DNA of 64,000 nt from Lactobacillus kitasatonis DSM 16761 = JCM 1039 (lineage in GTDB: Bacteria; Bacillota; Bacilli; Lactobacillales; Lactobacillaceae): assembly GCF_000615285.1 (NCBI RefSeq), contig NZ_BALU01000006.1, positions 1 through 64,000 on the forward strand. Direction: 5' to 3'. Shown here in pieces: positions 1-9,373 of the stretch. The notes below the pieces were generated by a model. It searched no databases. It was not told the origin of the DNA and saw only the letters and a program-made list of their open reading frames with translations. The translations under genes and the position numbers were made by a program. Positions within the stretch are counted from its first letter, which is position 1. The number at the start of each line of letters is the position of its first letter.

Positions 1-94
1 CAAAAAATCTGCTGTCTTTTTTACTTTCAATTGACTCTTTGATTTTATCCTTTAATGCTATAATTAATAAAGAAAAACTAGAATAAAAAGTATA

Positions 95-1076
95 TTGAGA
101 TACTTTTTGCGAAAGAAAACAATATTGGGATCTTTATTATTAGCCGTTATCTATTTAGCCTTTATTAATCTGGGACTACCTGATTAATTACTTGGGTCCG
201 GTTTGCAATCAAGTTTAAATGTACCGAGCTCTTATGCAGGCTATATTTCAATGACTATTTTTTAATGACTGTAATTTCATCTTTATTCAGTCCACATTTA
301 ATCAAAAAGCTAGCAGTCAAATGGATTGTCATTATTTCTATTGCCCTGACAGTATGTGGTCTATTAGGCTTCTCTCTGTTAGTCAATATTAGTATTTGCT
401 TGTTTGGGCAATCCCTTATGGCTTAGGGGCCGGATCTATTGATGCAGCTTTAAACTTTTATGTAGCAGGTCATTATTCTTTACGAGTTATGAACTTTTTA
501 CATTGTTTCTATGGTTTAGGAGCTGTAATAAGTCCAAACATCATGGCATTTGCCTTACTTAAAGCTAATTGGCATGCAGGTTATCTCTGGACTGCAATGT
601 TACAAAGTTTCATTTTGTTCATCTGTATCATTTCACTGCCACTTTGGAAAGTAAACAAAGACGCTGATGAAGATAATGAAGTCTCTGAATCAGTCGGAAT
701 CATTTCTTCATTAAAAGTACCTGACGTAGTTTTGACTTTAATTGCCTTCTTCTCCTACTGTTCAGGTGAAGCCACTTCTTTTTTATGGACATCCAGCTAT
801 TTTGCCGGTACCAAAAGTAATGTTAATTCGGAGCTTGTTGCATCATTTGGTTCTTTAATTTTCGGTGGTTTAATGCTAGGACGAATAATTACCGGTCTTA
901 TCTCTTATCGTTTATTCGATAGGAAACCCATTCGAATCGGTTTAATCACAGAAGCAATTGGGATTTTATTAGTCATTATTTCAACATCTCAATATTACTT
1001 AGCATTCTTTGCCTTACTAAACTTTATTTTCCTAGAACTTGCATATCGTAGAATTGCAGTATACAAAAATAAATAA
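95..1076 (+). pseudogene. MFS transporter, degraded
   Basis: Remnant of a 12-helix major facilitator permease. A TTG at 95 opens a frame with a first hydrophobic helix and the conserved loop reading INLGLPD, but an in-frame TAA follows where the family has serine (GLPDSLLGS). A second stop and a frame change follow near 260-400. The longest open stretch, 396-1076, encodes about 226 residues of the second half, including the motif GRIITGLISYRL. It also lacks a normal C-terminal end. The family (sugar or fucose-permease-like MFS) is recognised from sequence feel; the substrate is unknown. The multiple lesions make a working protein unlikely. Confidence 0.75.
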
Positions 1077-1091
1077 ATTATCCTTTAATCA

Positions 1092-1127
1092 AAAAGTGAC
1101 TTTGAATAAAAATTCAAGGTCACTTTT
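1092..1127. terminator. Bidirectional hairpin terminator
   Basis: Inverted repeat AAAAGTGACTTTGAAT / ATTCAAGGTCACTTTT with a short A-rich loop. It lies between the ends of two convergent genes (MFS remnant and thrB) and has T-rich flanks on both strands, so it can serve both. Confidence 0.7.
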
Positions 1128-1131
1128 CTTT

Positions 1132-1995
1132 TTATTCAATTATTTGAACACCATGTTCATCAGGATGTAAGACAAGCGTATTTGCTTTCAAGCCATGCTT
1201 ATTTAAACCTGACAAGAAACCTTTCACATGCTCATCTTCAATCCAAGTCATAATCGTTGAACCGGCACCACTAAGATACGTTGTCAAAGCATGCTTTTGA
1301 TGAGCCACTTCTCTCACCTTCAAAAGCTCAGGCACTAACTTTTCACGATATGGCTCATGGAAAACGTCTTTTTCCATAAGTTCTCCTGCCATTTCATAAT
1401 TTTGTGCAAACAAACTAGCAACCAACGTATTAGCAATCGCTGAACCATGAGTTGCTTCTTTTAATGATAATTCTTTTGGTAAAACACCACGTGCCTTTTT
1501 AGTTGGCAAATTATAGTCAGGCACATAAGCTACCAAGCTATATGGAGGAAGCGGAGCTTTTACCGCATCAAAATGATTGTCTACTTCGGTTCCTACCACC
1601 AGACCACCTAAAATCGTAGAAACAATGTTATCAGGATGGCCTTCAATTTGAGCACCAATCTGGGCTTTCTCTTCATCAGACAAGCCTAATTTGCCAAAAT
1701 GATCAGCTAATTCAATACCTGCAGCAACTGCACTAGAGCTGCTACCTAAACCGTGAGCAAGCGGAATATCGCTCTTTACACGCAAATGAAGCGGCTGCAT
1801 TCCTGGATAAACCGTCAAAGCCGTCTTTACAATTAAATTATTCTCATCATGAGGAATCTTAGGCATTACATGGTCAACTTGCCAACGATCCGAAACATTT
1901 AAGATTTCTACTTCTAGATAAAGTGAAACAGCCATTCCAATGGAATCAAAACCGGGCCCTAAATTTGCCGTTGAAGCTGGTACCTTAATAATCAT
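1132..1995 (-). CDS. thrB: Homoserine kinase
   Basis: ATP-dependent phosphorylation of L-homoserine to O-phosphohomoserine, the substrate of threonine synthase; cytosolic. The 287-residue length is normal for the family. The N-terminus has the GHMP-kinase substrate motif PASTANLGPGFDSIG. The ATP-binding loop PLAHGLGSSSSAVAAGIELA is intact at about residues 79-98, and the C-terminal LSGAGSTIMTW is present. The ATG start follows a strong GGGGGAG ribosome site. It sits just downstream of hom in the same direction. Because hom is broken, the kinase probably depends on homoserine from elsewhere or is a relic still under weak selection. Confidence 0.95.
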   Translation of the reverse strand: MIIKVPASTANLGPGFDSIGMAVSLYLEVEILNVSDRWQVDHVMPKIPHDENNLIVKTALTVYPGMQPLHLRVKSDIPLAHGLGSSSSAVAAGIELADHFGKLGLSDEEKAQIGAQIEGHPDNIVSTILGGLVVGTEVDNHFDAVKAPLPPYSLVAYVPDYNLPTKKARGVLPKELSLKEATHGSAIANTLVASLFAQNYEMAGELMEKDVFHEPYREKLVPELLKVREVAHQKHALTTYLSGAGSTIMTWIEDEHVKGFLSGLNKHGLKANTLVLHPDEHGVQIIE

Positions 1996-2017
1996 CTATA
2001 ACTCCCCCTCACAATAG

Positions 2018-3153
2018 TTATAAGATCTTGTAACTTACCTTCAAATACTTATCTTGAATTGCTAAGTCCTGCAATTGTCTACGACTAATTTCTTCAGTTT
2101 CAAAAGATAAGTAATATAGATACTTAACTTCTTCTGAACTCGTTAATTTCATCGTTCTAGAGAAATTACTGAATGGTTGACCGTTAGTCTGCTTTACAAA
2201 ATTGCTGGTTTACGCAATTACGCCACTCATTACTGAGCTAGCGGTAGCTAAGCTCCCAGCACAAGGTCCAGTAAAAATAGCGGTGCCATGACTTTTACTC
2301 TTAATTTGCAAAGCATTAATTTCATTTTTAATATGTGCCATAATTGCATTATTTGGCAAAAGACATAGTGCTACTTCCACAGAGAGCTTACCTGCAATGT
2401 TCTTGCAATGCCGATCAGCTTAATCACATAACCCATTGCTTGTGCCTGTTCAATATCGAACTTTTGCAAGTGAGTGATCCCTTCAATAGTGAAATCATTA
2501 ATACTAATCTTGGTCCCAAAGACAAACTTACTTAAAATGACAATCTTGTAAGCCGCATCTTTTCCTGTTACATCATTAATTGTATCAGCTTCCGCAAAAC
2601 CAAACTTTTGTGCATTCTTCAAAGCTTTATCGTAGCTTAGTCCTTTTTCTCCCATTTGGGACAAGATATAGTTGGTCGTACCATTAATAATTCCATGAAT
2701 ATCTGAAATCTTGTCACTAGCATAAGATGTGCTAAGAGTACGCAAAATAGGAATACCGTCTGCTACACTCGCATCGTACATCAAATCGCACTTATTTTTA
2801 GCAGCCAAGGCAATAAGTTCTGAACCAAAAGTAGCCATCAAGTCCTTATTGGCAGTAACCACATTCTTGCCTGCATTTAATGCATCAGAGATGCATTCCT
2901 TAGCGGGATGCAAACCGCCCATTAATTCAACTACAATTTTAATTTCTGCATCATGCAAAATATCATCAAAGTTAGTCGTCAATTCGACTTCTTTAGCCAT
3001 ATTTTGGTGCTTCTTAAGATTACAAACAAGGGCTTTTTTAATAACAATCTCTTCTCCACTTGTTTGTTTAATCTTTTTTTGATTATTTTTAATGATTTTT
3101 AAAACACCGGAACCAACGGCTCCTAAACCAAGTAATGCGATTTTGATTGCCAT
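2018..3153 (-). pseudogene. hom: Homoserine dehydrogenase, degraded
   Basis: This NAD(P)H-dependent enzyme would reduce aspartate semialdehyde to homoserine. The ATG at 3153 opens MAIKIALLGLGAVGSGVL, the Rossmann nucleotide-binding loop. The catalytic-domain signatures NGTTNYILSQM and FAEADTINDVTGKDAAYK are intact up to about residue 245. Near 2370-2400 at least two small indels break the frame; one looks like GGG to GG. Further down, the ACT-type C-terminal region (SLATASSVMSGVIA) is interrupted by a TAA. The remains run to a TAA at 2018, 23 bases before thrB. The several independent lesions mark real decay, not one sequencing slip. Confidence 0.9.
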
Positions 3154-3195
3154 TTTCCTATGTCCCTCTTTTTTAATGAATTTCTTATTTTTATG

Positions 3196-3226
3196 ATTGT
3201 AACACATGGGAAAAACAAGTTACAAT
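3196..3226. promoter_or_regulatory. Symmetric divergent promoter, hom/thrC
   Basis: A perfect 8-base inverted repeat, ATTGTAAC-N15-GTTACAAT, lies between hom and thrC. Read on either strand it gives TTGTAA, an 18-base spacer and TACAAT: a plausible -35/-10 pair on both strands that overlap face to face. The predicted starts leave leaders of about 35-40 bases to both genes. The promoter assignment is inferred from consensus. The palindrome could equally be a repressor operator. Confidence 0.5.
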
Positions 3227-3272
3227 GTTAAATAGATATATTTATCACTTAAATAAGAAGAGGAAGATTTTT

Positions 3273-4763
3273 ATGAAATATCGTAGTACTCGAGGCGCAA
3301 AAGACAATGCGTTAACTTCACCAGCCGCAATCATCCAAGGGTTGGCCCAAGATGGTGGACTTTATGTACCAGTAAATTTTCCAAAAGCTAATTTTCAACT
3401 AAAAGATTTACCTAAGTTATCTTATAAGCAAATTGCCGCAATGATCATTAGCTTATTTTTTGATGATTTTTCTAAGGATCAAATTAAATCTGCAGTAATC
3501 AATGCTTATAGCGAACAATGGGACGAACGCAGCATTGTGCCAATTGAAAAACACAACGATAATTTTTACATGGAACTCTTTCACGGTCCAACTTTAGCTT
3601 TTAAAGATATTGCTTTGCAGATGTTACCACAGCTAATGACACGTGCAGTACAAATTGAGAAAATCGATCGTGACATCATTATCTTGACTGCTACTTCTGG
3701 TGACACCGGAACTGCTTCAATGCGCGGCTTTGCTAACCAAAAAGGTACACGCGTCATCGTCTTCTATCCTGAAGGCAGCGTTAGCCCTGTCCAACTTAAA
3801 CAAATGCTCAGTCAACACGGCGACAATTTGGAAGCCATCGCGATCAAGGGTAACTTTGACGATGCGCAAACTGAAGTAAAGAAGATTTTTAACGATGAAA
3901 ACTTCAGAAAGAAACTAAACCAAAACGGTTTCCAATTCTCATCTGCTAACTCAATGAACATTGGTCGTCTTGTTCCTCAAATTTCTTATTACCTTTACAC
4001 TTATGGTCAATTGGTTCGCCGTCGTGAAATCAACTTGGGCGACAAAGTAAACTTTACCGTACCTACAGGCAATTTCGGCGACATTTTTGCTGGTTACTAT
4101 GCAGAAAAACTCGGTTTGCCAATCAACAAATTGATCTGTGCTTCAAATGAAAACAACGTTCTTACTGACTTCTTTGCCAAAGGTGAATACGACAAACGTC
4201 GTAAGTTCCATTTAACTAACGCACCAGCAATGGATATTTTAGTTTCAAGCAATCTAGAACGACTTTTATTCGATTTATATGATGAAGATAATGAAAAAAT
4301 TGCTAGTCTAATGAATCAATTAACGCAAAGAGGTCATTACCAAGTCGACAAAGAGGTCTTAGACAAATTACAAACCATTTTTGCGGCTGGTTTTGCCACT
4401 GAAGATGAAGTAAAAGAAGAAATTCACCGCGTCTACAATTATGATCGCTACGTAATTGATCCTCATACTGCAGTAGGTTCATACGTTGCTCAGCAATATA
4501 AGAGCAAGACAAACGATCAAACACCAATGGTGATTGTGTCTACTGCTAGTCCTTATAAGTTCCCTGAAACCGTTTATGAGGCTATTACAGGTAGAATCTG
4601 TCCTCAAACTGGCGTAGCTGCTATTAAGAAGTTGCATGATGAATTAGGCGGTCAACTATCTATTGGTGTACGTACCTTATTCGACCACGAACCACATGTT
4701 GAAAAAGTAATTGATCCAGTCAACATGGAAGCAGCTATCAGTTCAATTTTAGATTTAAAGTAA
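3273..4763 (+). CDS. thrC: Threonine synthase
   Basis: PLP enzyme that converts O-phosphohomoserine to L-threonine; cytosolic. The 496-residue length fits the long fold-type II threonine synthases. Recognisable segments are the N-terminal YRSTRGA, the PLP-lysine context FHGPTLAFKDIALQ at about residue 107, SGDTGTASMRGF for phosphate binding, and VPTGNFGDIFAGYYA. The start at 3273 is chosen over an upstream in-frame ATG because AGAGGAAG lies just before it and the protein then begins as homologues do. The degraded lysC follows 18 bases downstream. No T-box or other leader is visible in the short 5' region. Confidence 0.95.
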   Translation: MKYRSTRGAKDNALTSPAAIIQGLAQDGGLYVPVNFPKANFQLKDLPKLSYKQIAAMIISLFFDDFSKDQIKSAVINAYSEQWDERSIVPIEKHNDNFYMELFHGPTLAFKDIALQMLPQLMTRAVQIEKIDRDIIILTATSGDTGTASMRGFANQKGTRVIVFYPEGSVSPVQLKQMLSQHGDNLEAIAIKGNFDDAQTEVKKIFNDENFRKKLNQNGFQFSSANSMNIGRLVPQISYYLYTYGQLVRRREINLGDKVNFTVPTGNFGDIFAGYYAEKLGLPINKLICASNENNVLTDFFAKGEYDKRRKFHLTNAPAMDILVSSNLERLLFDLYDEDNEKIASLMNQLTQRGHYQVDKEVLDKLQTIFAAGFATEDEVKEEIHRVYNYDRYVIDPHTAVGSYVAQQYKSKTNDQTPMVIVSTASPYKFPETVYEAITGRICPQTGVAAIKKLHDELGGQLSIGVRTLFDHEPHVEKVIDPVNMEAAISSILDLK

Positions 4764-4781
4764 TTTATTAGAGGAATAGAT

Positions 4782-5822
4782 ATTAAAGTTGTTAAATTTG
4801 GCGGCTCCTTTCTAGCTGCTGAAAATAGCGTTGATAAGGCATTAAACATTATTAAAAGCGATTCTCAGCGCAAAGTTATCGTAGTATCCGCACTTGGCAA
4901 AAGAACTGATGATATTAAGGTACTGATTTACCAATCACCTATGCTTACACTAGTTTGAGAAGCAATAATTATCAGGATATCGTTAATAAAATTTACAGCG
5001 CTACGAATTAATTATCCAGTATTTTGATTTGCCACAATTAGATTATCCTAATGCCGATTATCGGATGGCTAACCTTAAGGTTCACGGTGAGCGTTTAAAC
5101 GCTATTTTAATAGCTAAAATTTTGCAGCATCAAGGTATTAAAACTCGCTTTCTTCAGCCGGGCTTAATTGTTACTGGTACGCCGAATAATGCTGAAGTTA
5201 ACCCTGAAACTTACGTTAATTTAAAACGTGTCAAACTCAATGACGATGAACGAGTTATCTTCTCTGGTTTTTATGACATTACGCCTTCTGGCCATATCGC
5301 TACTTTTTCTCGTGGTGGTTCAGATATTACAGGGGCAGTCTTAGCTCGCGGTCTTAATGCGGCTCTATATGAAAACTTCACCGACGTTGACGCAATTTTC
5401 TCAGCTAATCCGCACATTATAGATCAGCCCAAGCCAATTAAAAAGATGACTTATATCTAAGAAAATACATGCTTAATAAAGGAGCAGGCTTCACATTAAA
5501 GCTAATGGAAATTTTCAACCGTCACCATGTTTCTTACGAACACATGCCATATGGTATTGCTGATTTGACCGTTATCTTTAAAAAAGATGCCTTAAGCGAT
5601 CAATTGATCGATGTCATTTGTAACGAAATTCAAACCAGTTTAAATCCTGATCAGATGCAATGGATTGACGACTATGCCATCACGATGGCTGTTGGTGAAG
5701 ATATGAAAGACAAGTTGACTCTATGTGCCAGCATTCTCTACCCTCTTGGTAAGAAAGATATTTCTATTCAAATGATCAACCAGGGTACATCCCAGAAAAC
5801 TTCATCAGCAAGTAGAACTTAA
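4782..5822 (+). pseudogene. lysC: Aspartokinase, degraded
   Basis: Aspartate kinase would start the aspartate amino-acid family by phosphorylating L-aspartate. The N-terminal signature KVVKFGGSFLAAENS is readable from 4782, but its first codon is ATT where ATG is expected. Frames are lost around 4920-5030, with missing sequence. The middle (HGERLNAILIAKILQHQGIK; then FSRGGSDITGAVLARG) is open at 5029-5460, and the ACT-domain tail is at 5469-5822. At least three disruptions are needed to explain this. A missing start, a deletion and frame breaks together argue for a pseudogene. Confidence 0.88.
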
Positions 5823-5840
5823 CATAATTTTATCAATGTA

Positions 5841-5866
5841 AAAAGCAGAGCTTTGCTCTGCTTTTT
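5841..5866. terminator. Hairpin terminator
   Basis: Near-perfect stem AAAAGCAGAGC-ttt-GCTCTGCTTTTTT between the convergent lysC remnant and the flp-like gene. T-runs on both strands suggest bidirectional termination. Confidence 0.8.
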
Positions 5867-5868
5867 TG

Positions 5869-6498
5869 TTAATTCAAAATAATTTTGCGTAGTTTTCTAG
5901 TTAACACGCCTTGTTTCTCCAGCAAGGCAAACTTACGTGACAAAGTTTCCGGCGTAGTTCCTAAATATAATGCTAAATCCTTCATCTTTAACGGCAAATT
6001 AAACGTCTTTTTACCAACTTTTACCGCATATTCTTGTAAATACTCAGATAAGCGATCTTCAATTTTAGGCAAAGACAACAGATCTATTTGCCTTTGCATC
6101 GACTGCATCTTAGTCATACTTTGTTCAAGCAATTTGATACTTAACATAGATTGATCTTCTAACAGATTCAAAAAGTCTTTTCTATTTAGCAAACAAATTT
6201 TACTGTTTTTTGTTGCTTCTACATAAGTATTGCTATTCTTTTTACCAAATAGCCAATCTTCACCAGCATAATCTCCTGTGTGCAGAATCTGTGTGATATT
6301 TTCATGGCCATTTTCATCTAGGTTATAAAGTTTAGCACCGCCATAAGCCACGATGATCAAATTATCGTCTGAGCTAGGATCCACTACCAATTCGCCTTTT
6401 TGATAAGTCTTTTTTCTTACAAGATCTTCTATTTCTATCTGATTTTCTTGACTTAATATATTAAATAAAGGAACTAAACGAACACATAAATCTGCCAT
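5869..6498 (-). CDS. flp: FLP-type Crp/Fnr family regulator
   Basis: Transcription factor of the Crp/Fnr superfamily, 209 residues: cyclic-nucleotide-like beta-roll (about 15-115), dimer helix (about 118-145), and a winged helix-turn-helix with recognition helix TPETLSRKF (about 182-190). Cysteines sit at positions 5 and 102, the two positions described for the thiol/disulphide switch of Lactobacillus casei FLP. No iron-sulfur cysteine cluster is present. The E-x-x-S-R of the recognition helix is the FNR pattern that reads TTGA/TCAA half-sites, and two such palindromes lie in this cluster (7342-7365, 9259-9272). It is the last gene of the leftward metal/redox cluster. A redox-sensing role is inferred. 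Confidence 0.85.
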   Translation of the reverse strand: MADLCVRLVPLFNILSQENQIEIEDLVRKKTYQKGELVVDPSSDDNLIIVAYGGAKLYNLDENGHENITQILHTGDYAGEDWLFGKKNSNTYVEATKNSKICLLNRKDFLNLLEDQSMLSIKLLEQSMTKMQSMQRQIDLLSLPKIEDRLSEYLQEYAVKVGKKTFNLPLKMKDLALYLGTTPETLSRKFALLEKQGVLTRKLRKIILN

Positions 6499-6513
6499 TT
6501 TCTCACCTTTTAA

Positions 6514-7062
6514 CTAAAAATCGTCGTCATCGCCTTCTTCATTATATAGTCCTTCATGCAAATCATGGCCTAAGAAGTTCTGCGTAAGACGGATTTGTTC
6601 TTTGATCCAAGCTAGAAAACTGATTAAGTTCTGAGCTAATTCTGGCCAATCTTCTTTCTCAGCTAAGAAAATTGCCTTAGTAATAAACAAAGTTTGCGTA
6701 TCAAAATCCTTAACTAAAGCGAATACTTGATCATCTGCATCATTGTACTTATCTGCACCATTTTCTTCTAACATGGTAAATTCTTTAAATTGATCAGTGG
6801 TTGTAGGGATACTCTCACCATTGTTTACCAGCAAATGGTTTAATCGCTCAAATTCATTCTTTTCAAAGTTCAACCATTTTTCAGCATATTCATCTAAAAA
6901 CGGGCTTGCTGAACCTTTAGCAAACAAACTAGCTTGATTAATCTTTAATGAATGAATAACTAAATTGGCAATAATATGGCCCGTCATTGCTCCTGCAGTA
7001 GGCGTATGATGATCAATATCACTTTGTTTTAATTCTGCTTGGTACTTTTCTTCTGCGTTCAT
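6514..7062 (-). CDS. Dps-like ferritin-family protein
   Basis: 182-residue helical protein with the layout of Dps/ferritin-like proteins of lactobacilli: N-terminal TPTAGAMTGHIIANLVIHSLK, a long acidic middle, and the C-terminal helix AWIKEQIRLTQNFLGHDL. The usual Dps ferroxidase ligands (the HW of the first helix and the LHE of the second) are not evident; the equivalent stretches read KINQASLFAKG and FLDEYAEKW. It may therefore protect DNA or bind metal by another route. The tail is very acidic (EEGDDDDF). It lies 2 bases after the CopZ-like gene and 15 before flp, so the three are probably co-transcribed. Confidence 0.65.
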   Translation of the reverse strand: MNAEEKYQAELKQSDIDHHTPTAGAMTGHIIANLVIHSLKINQASLFAKGSASPFLDEYAEKWLNFEKNEFERLNHLLVNNGESIPTTTDQFKEFTMLEENGADKYNDADDQVFALVKDFDTQTLFITKAIFLAEKEDWPELAQNLISFLAWIKEQIRLTQNFLGHDLHEGLYNEEGDDDDF

Positions 7063-7064
7063 TC

Positions 7065-7292
7065 TTAAATATCCTTTTCCTTAACACCCTTAACTTCATA
7101 ACCCATTTCTTCAATGGCATTTTTAATTTCATTTGAATTAGTTTGAGCTGGATCCATCACGAACTTTAGCTTTCCTGCGTTAAATAGGACCTTAATATCG
7201 TCGGTTCCAGGAGTTGACTCTACGGCCTTTTTAATCTTTGTTAAACAAGATGGGCAAGTCATGCCATCTAATTTCATCATTACTTTTTTCAT
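7065..7292 (-). CDS. CopZ-like heavy-metal chaperone
   Basis: Small cytosolic HMA-domain protein of 75 residues with the metal-binding motif GMTCPSCLTKIKKAV (CxxC) near the N-terminus and the beta-alpha-beta pattern ending in MGYEVKGVKE. Such proteins carry Cu(I) or a related soft metal to a P1B ATPase. The start MKKVMMKLDG at 7292 is preferred over an in-frame start 8 codons upstream because GGAAG precedes it at a reasonable distance. The partner ATPase is just upstream in the same direction but is frameshifted. Confidence 0.85.
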   Translation of the reverse strand: MKKVMMKLDGMTCPSCLTKIKKAVESTPGTDDIKVLFNAGKLKFVMDPAQTNSNEIKNAIEEMGYEVKGVKEKDI

Positions 7293-7341
7293 AACTTGAT
7301 CTTCCTTTCTCAGCATTTATGGTAGAGCTTATTTCAAATTC

Positions 7342-7365
7342 AAAACTTGATGGTCATCAAGTTTT
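7342..7365. promoter_or_regulatory. FNR/FLP-like operator palindrome
   Basis: A perfect 10-base inverted repeat AAAACTTGAT-N4-ATCAAGTTTT. Its core TTGAT-N4-ATCAA is an exact match to the classic FNR box. It overlaps the ATPase stop codon and lies about 50 bases upstream of the CopZ-like start, which suits regulation of the chaperone/Dps/flp part of the cluster. No good T-run follows on the minus strand, so it is a weaker candidate for a terminator. Confidence 0.6.
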
Positions 7366-9204
7366 AGCGATTTTTCAATAATCTCATTCCATTTAAAATG
7401 ACCACTAAGATACTTAACTCATGAACGAGCATCCCACTAGCCATCTCGATATAACCAACAAACAATCCGATAAATAAAATCAGTACGGTTAACAGCGCAA
7501 TCGCAATATTTTCATTCATATTTAGAATCGTCCTCTTAGATAAAGAAAATGAATATGCAATCTGTTTCAAATCATTTTTGACCAAGACAAGATCTGAAAC
7601 ATCAACCGCAACATCAGTACCATTACCAACAGCAATTGCCACATTGGCATTGGCTAGCGCAGGTCCATCGTTAATTCCATCACCGATGAAGCAACTCGAT
7701 GCCCCTCTTTCTGTTCAGCTTTAATAAAATTAGCCTTGTCACTAGGCATTTGTTCACCATGAATTTCATCAATCGGTAGCTCAGCAGCAATCTTTTCAGC
7801 TGTTTGTTGTTTATCACCGGACAGCATGACTAATTTCTTGATTCCGAGTTTCTTTAATTTGAGTAAAGCAGCTTTTGCTTGAGGACGAAGTTGATCTTTA
7901 ATCCCAAATACAACCAATTGACTTTGATCATAATTAGAAAAGACAACAATCGAATTACCCTGATTGCTAAGATCATCTACGATTTGTGCCAGCTTATTAT
8001 TCTTTTCGGTATTTTCTTCAACAAGTTGTAAATTACCTACAAAGTACTTTTCTTGCTCATATGTAGCAATAACACCCTTGCCTTTAACAGTTTCAATGTC
8101 TGCATCAATTGTAAAAGGATCCATTTTGGCAATTGTATTAGCTAATGGATGATTACTCTTTTTTTCAATAGCAGCAGCTAACTTAACGATCTCATCTTTA
8201 TCGCCATTTATGACTTTCACAGCACTTATTTCAGGATGACCTACAGTTAATGTGCCCGTTTTATCAAAAGCAATTTCATCGACTTTACGCATTTCATCCA
8301 TGACTTGTGAGCCTTTAAAAATAATGCCGTTCTTAGCACCATTTCCTATTCCGGCAACTGTAGAAACGGGAACACCGATTACCAATGCACCAGGACAGCC
8401 TAAAACCATGATAGTAATCGCCAATCTAAAGTTGCGAGTGATCAATCCCACGACAAAAGCAACAATTAACACAAAAGGCGTGTAATACTTAGCGAAACGA
8501 TTAATTAGTTTTTCTGTATGCAACTTGGAATCTTCTGCTTCTTCGACTACTTCAATAATTTTGCCAAAAGTAGTGTCTTCACCGGCCGCAGTGGTTTCAA
8601 TCGTTAAATTGCCGTTTTCAAGCATGGTTCCTGCATAAACTGCATCTCCCACGCTCTTATTTACTAATCTGGATTCCCCATTTATACTTGCTTCATCCAG
8701 ATTGCCATTACCATTAACGACCTTTCCATCTACAGGCACTTGATCCCCGGTTTTAATTACGACTTGATCGCCTGGATCGATAAAATCAACATCCTCTTCT
8801 TCAGTAGTTCCATCGTCTTGCAAGACTAACGCCGTTTTTGGGGCCATACTAACTAAATCTGAAACAGCAGATCTTGTTTTCTTAAGCGTAAAATCTTCAA
8901 GTACTTCACCTAGCATAAAGAGCCAAGTAACAATAGCAGCTTCATTGAATTCGCCAATAATAAACGCTCCAATTACTGCTAAGGAAACCAAAACATCAAT
9001 TGAAATCAGCTTGACTTTTAAGGATGACACGGCAGTTAAAATTATTGGAATCACACCGACCACTCCGGCGATTGCCATCAAAATTTGATATGGCAGTATT
9101 AATTTAAACGCCCACTTAAAAACCTCAGCTAGGATTAGCAAGATACTAATTGTAATTAAGACTTGTTTCTTATATTTGATAAAAAAGCGTTGAACTTTGA
9201 CCAT
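7364..9204 (-). pseudogene. P1B-type heavy-metal ATPase, frameshifted
   Basis: Metal-translocating P-type ATPase of the inner membrane. The first 516 residues (7654-9204) carry membrane helices, the A-domain NGESRLVNKS, phosphorylation motif DKTGTLTVGHP, the nucleotide-domain NHPLANT, and GDKQQTA. The frame is lost at about 7697, where gtt-gct-tca stands in place of gtt-gct-ttc: one T is missing. The rest continues in another frame through FIGDGINDGPA into the last helices (7364-7642). Restored, it would be about 613 residues, with no N-terminal HMA domain. The membrane motif reads CPG rather than the usual CPC. The single-base lesion could be a sequencing error. Confidence 0.85.
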
Positions 9205-9258
9205 ATATGTTCCTCCTCATTTCGTTGATTAGTCTAGAGGAAGAAACAAAACTATAAC

Positions 9259-9272
9259 TTGATCATCGTCAA
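9259..9272. promoter_or_regulatory. FNR/FLP-like box upstream of the ATPase
   Basis: TTGAT-CATC-GTCAA, one mismatch from the FNR consensus TTGAT-N4-ATCAA, centred about 61 bases before the ATPase start. Flanking bases AAC/CTT extend the symmetry. It has the same core as the perfect site at 7342-7365, so both are likely targets of the flp product. Confidence 0.5.
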
Positions 9273-9373
9273 CTTTTTCAGATAATTCTTTAGCAATATA
9301 TTACTTTTTACCTAACAATTATTAATCTTTATTCTGTATATTTCTAATTAAATATTAGAAAGGAATGAGAGCA

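Noticed and set aside
2729-3082. 117-codon plus-strand frame across hom
   Set aside because: Antisense to readable homoserine dehydrogenase sequence; product has no recognisable fold.
7342-7365. Palindrome as a transcription terminator
   Set aside because: Poor T-run on the minus strand and a perfect FNR core make an operator more likely, though a dual role is not excluded.
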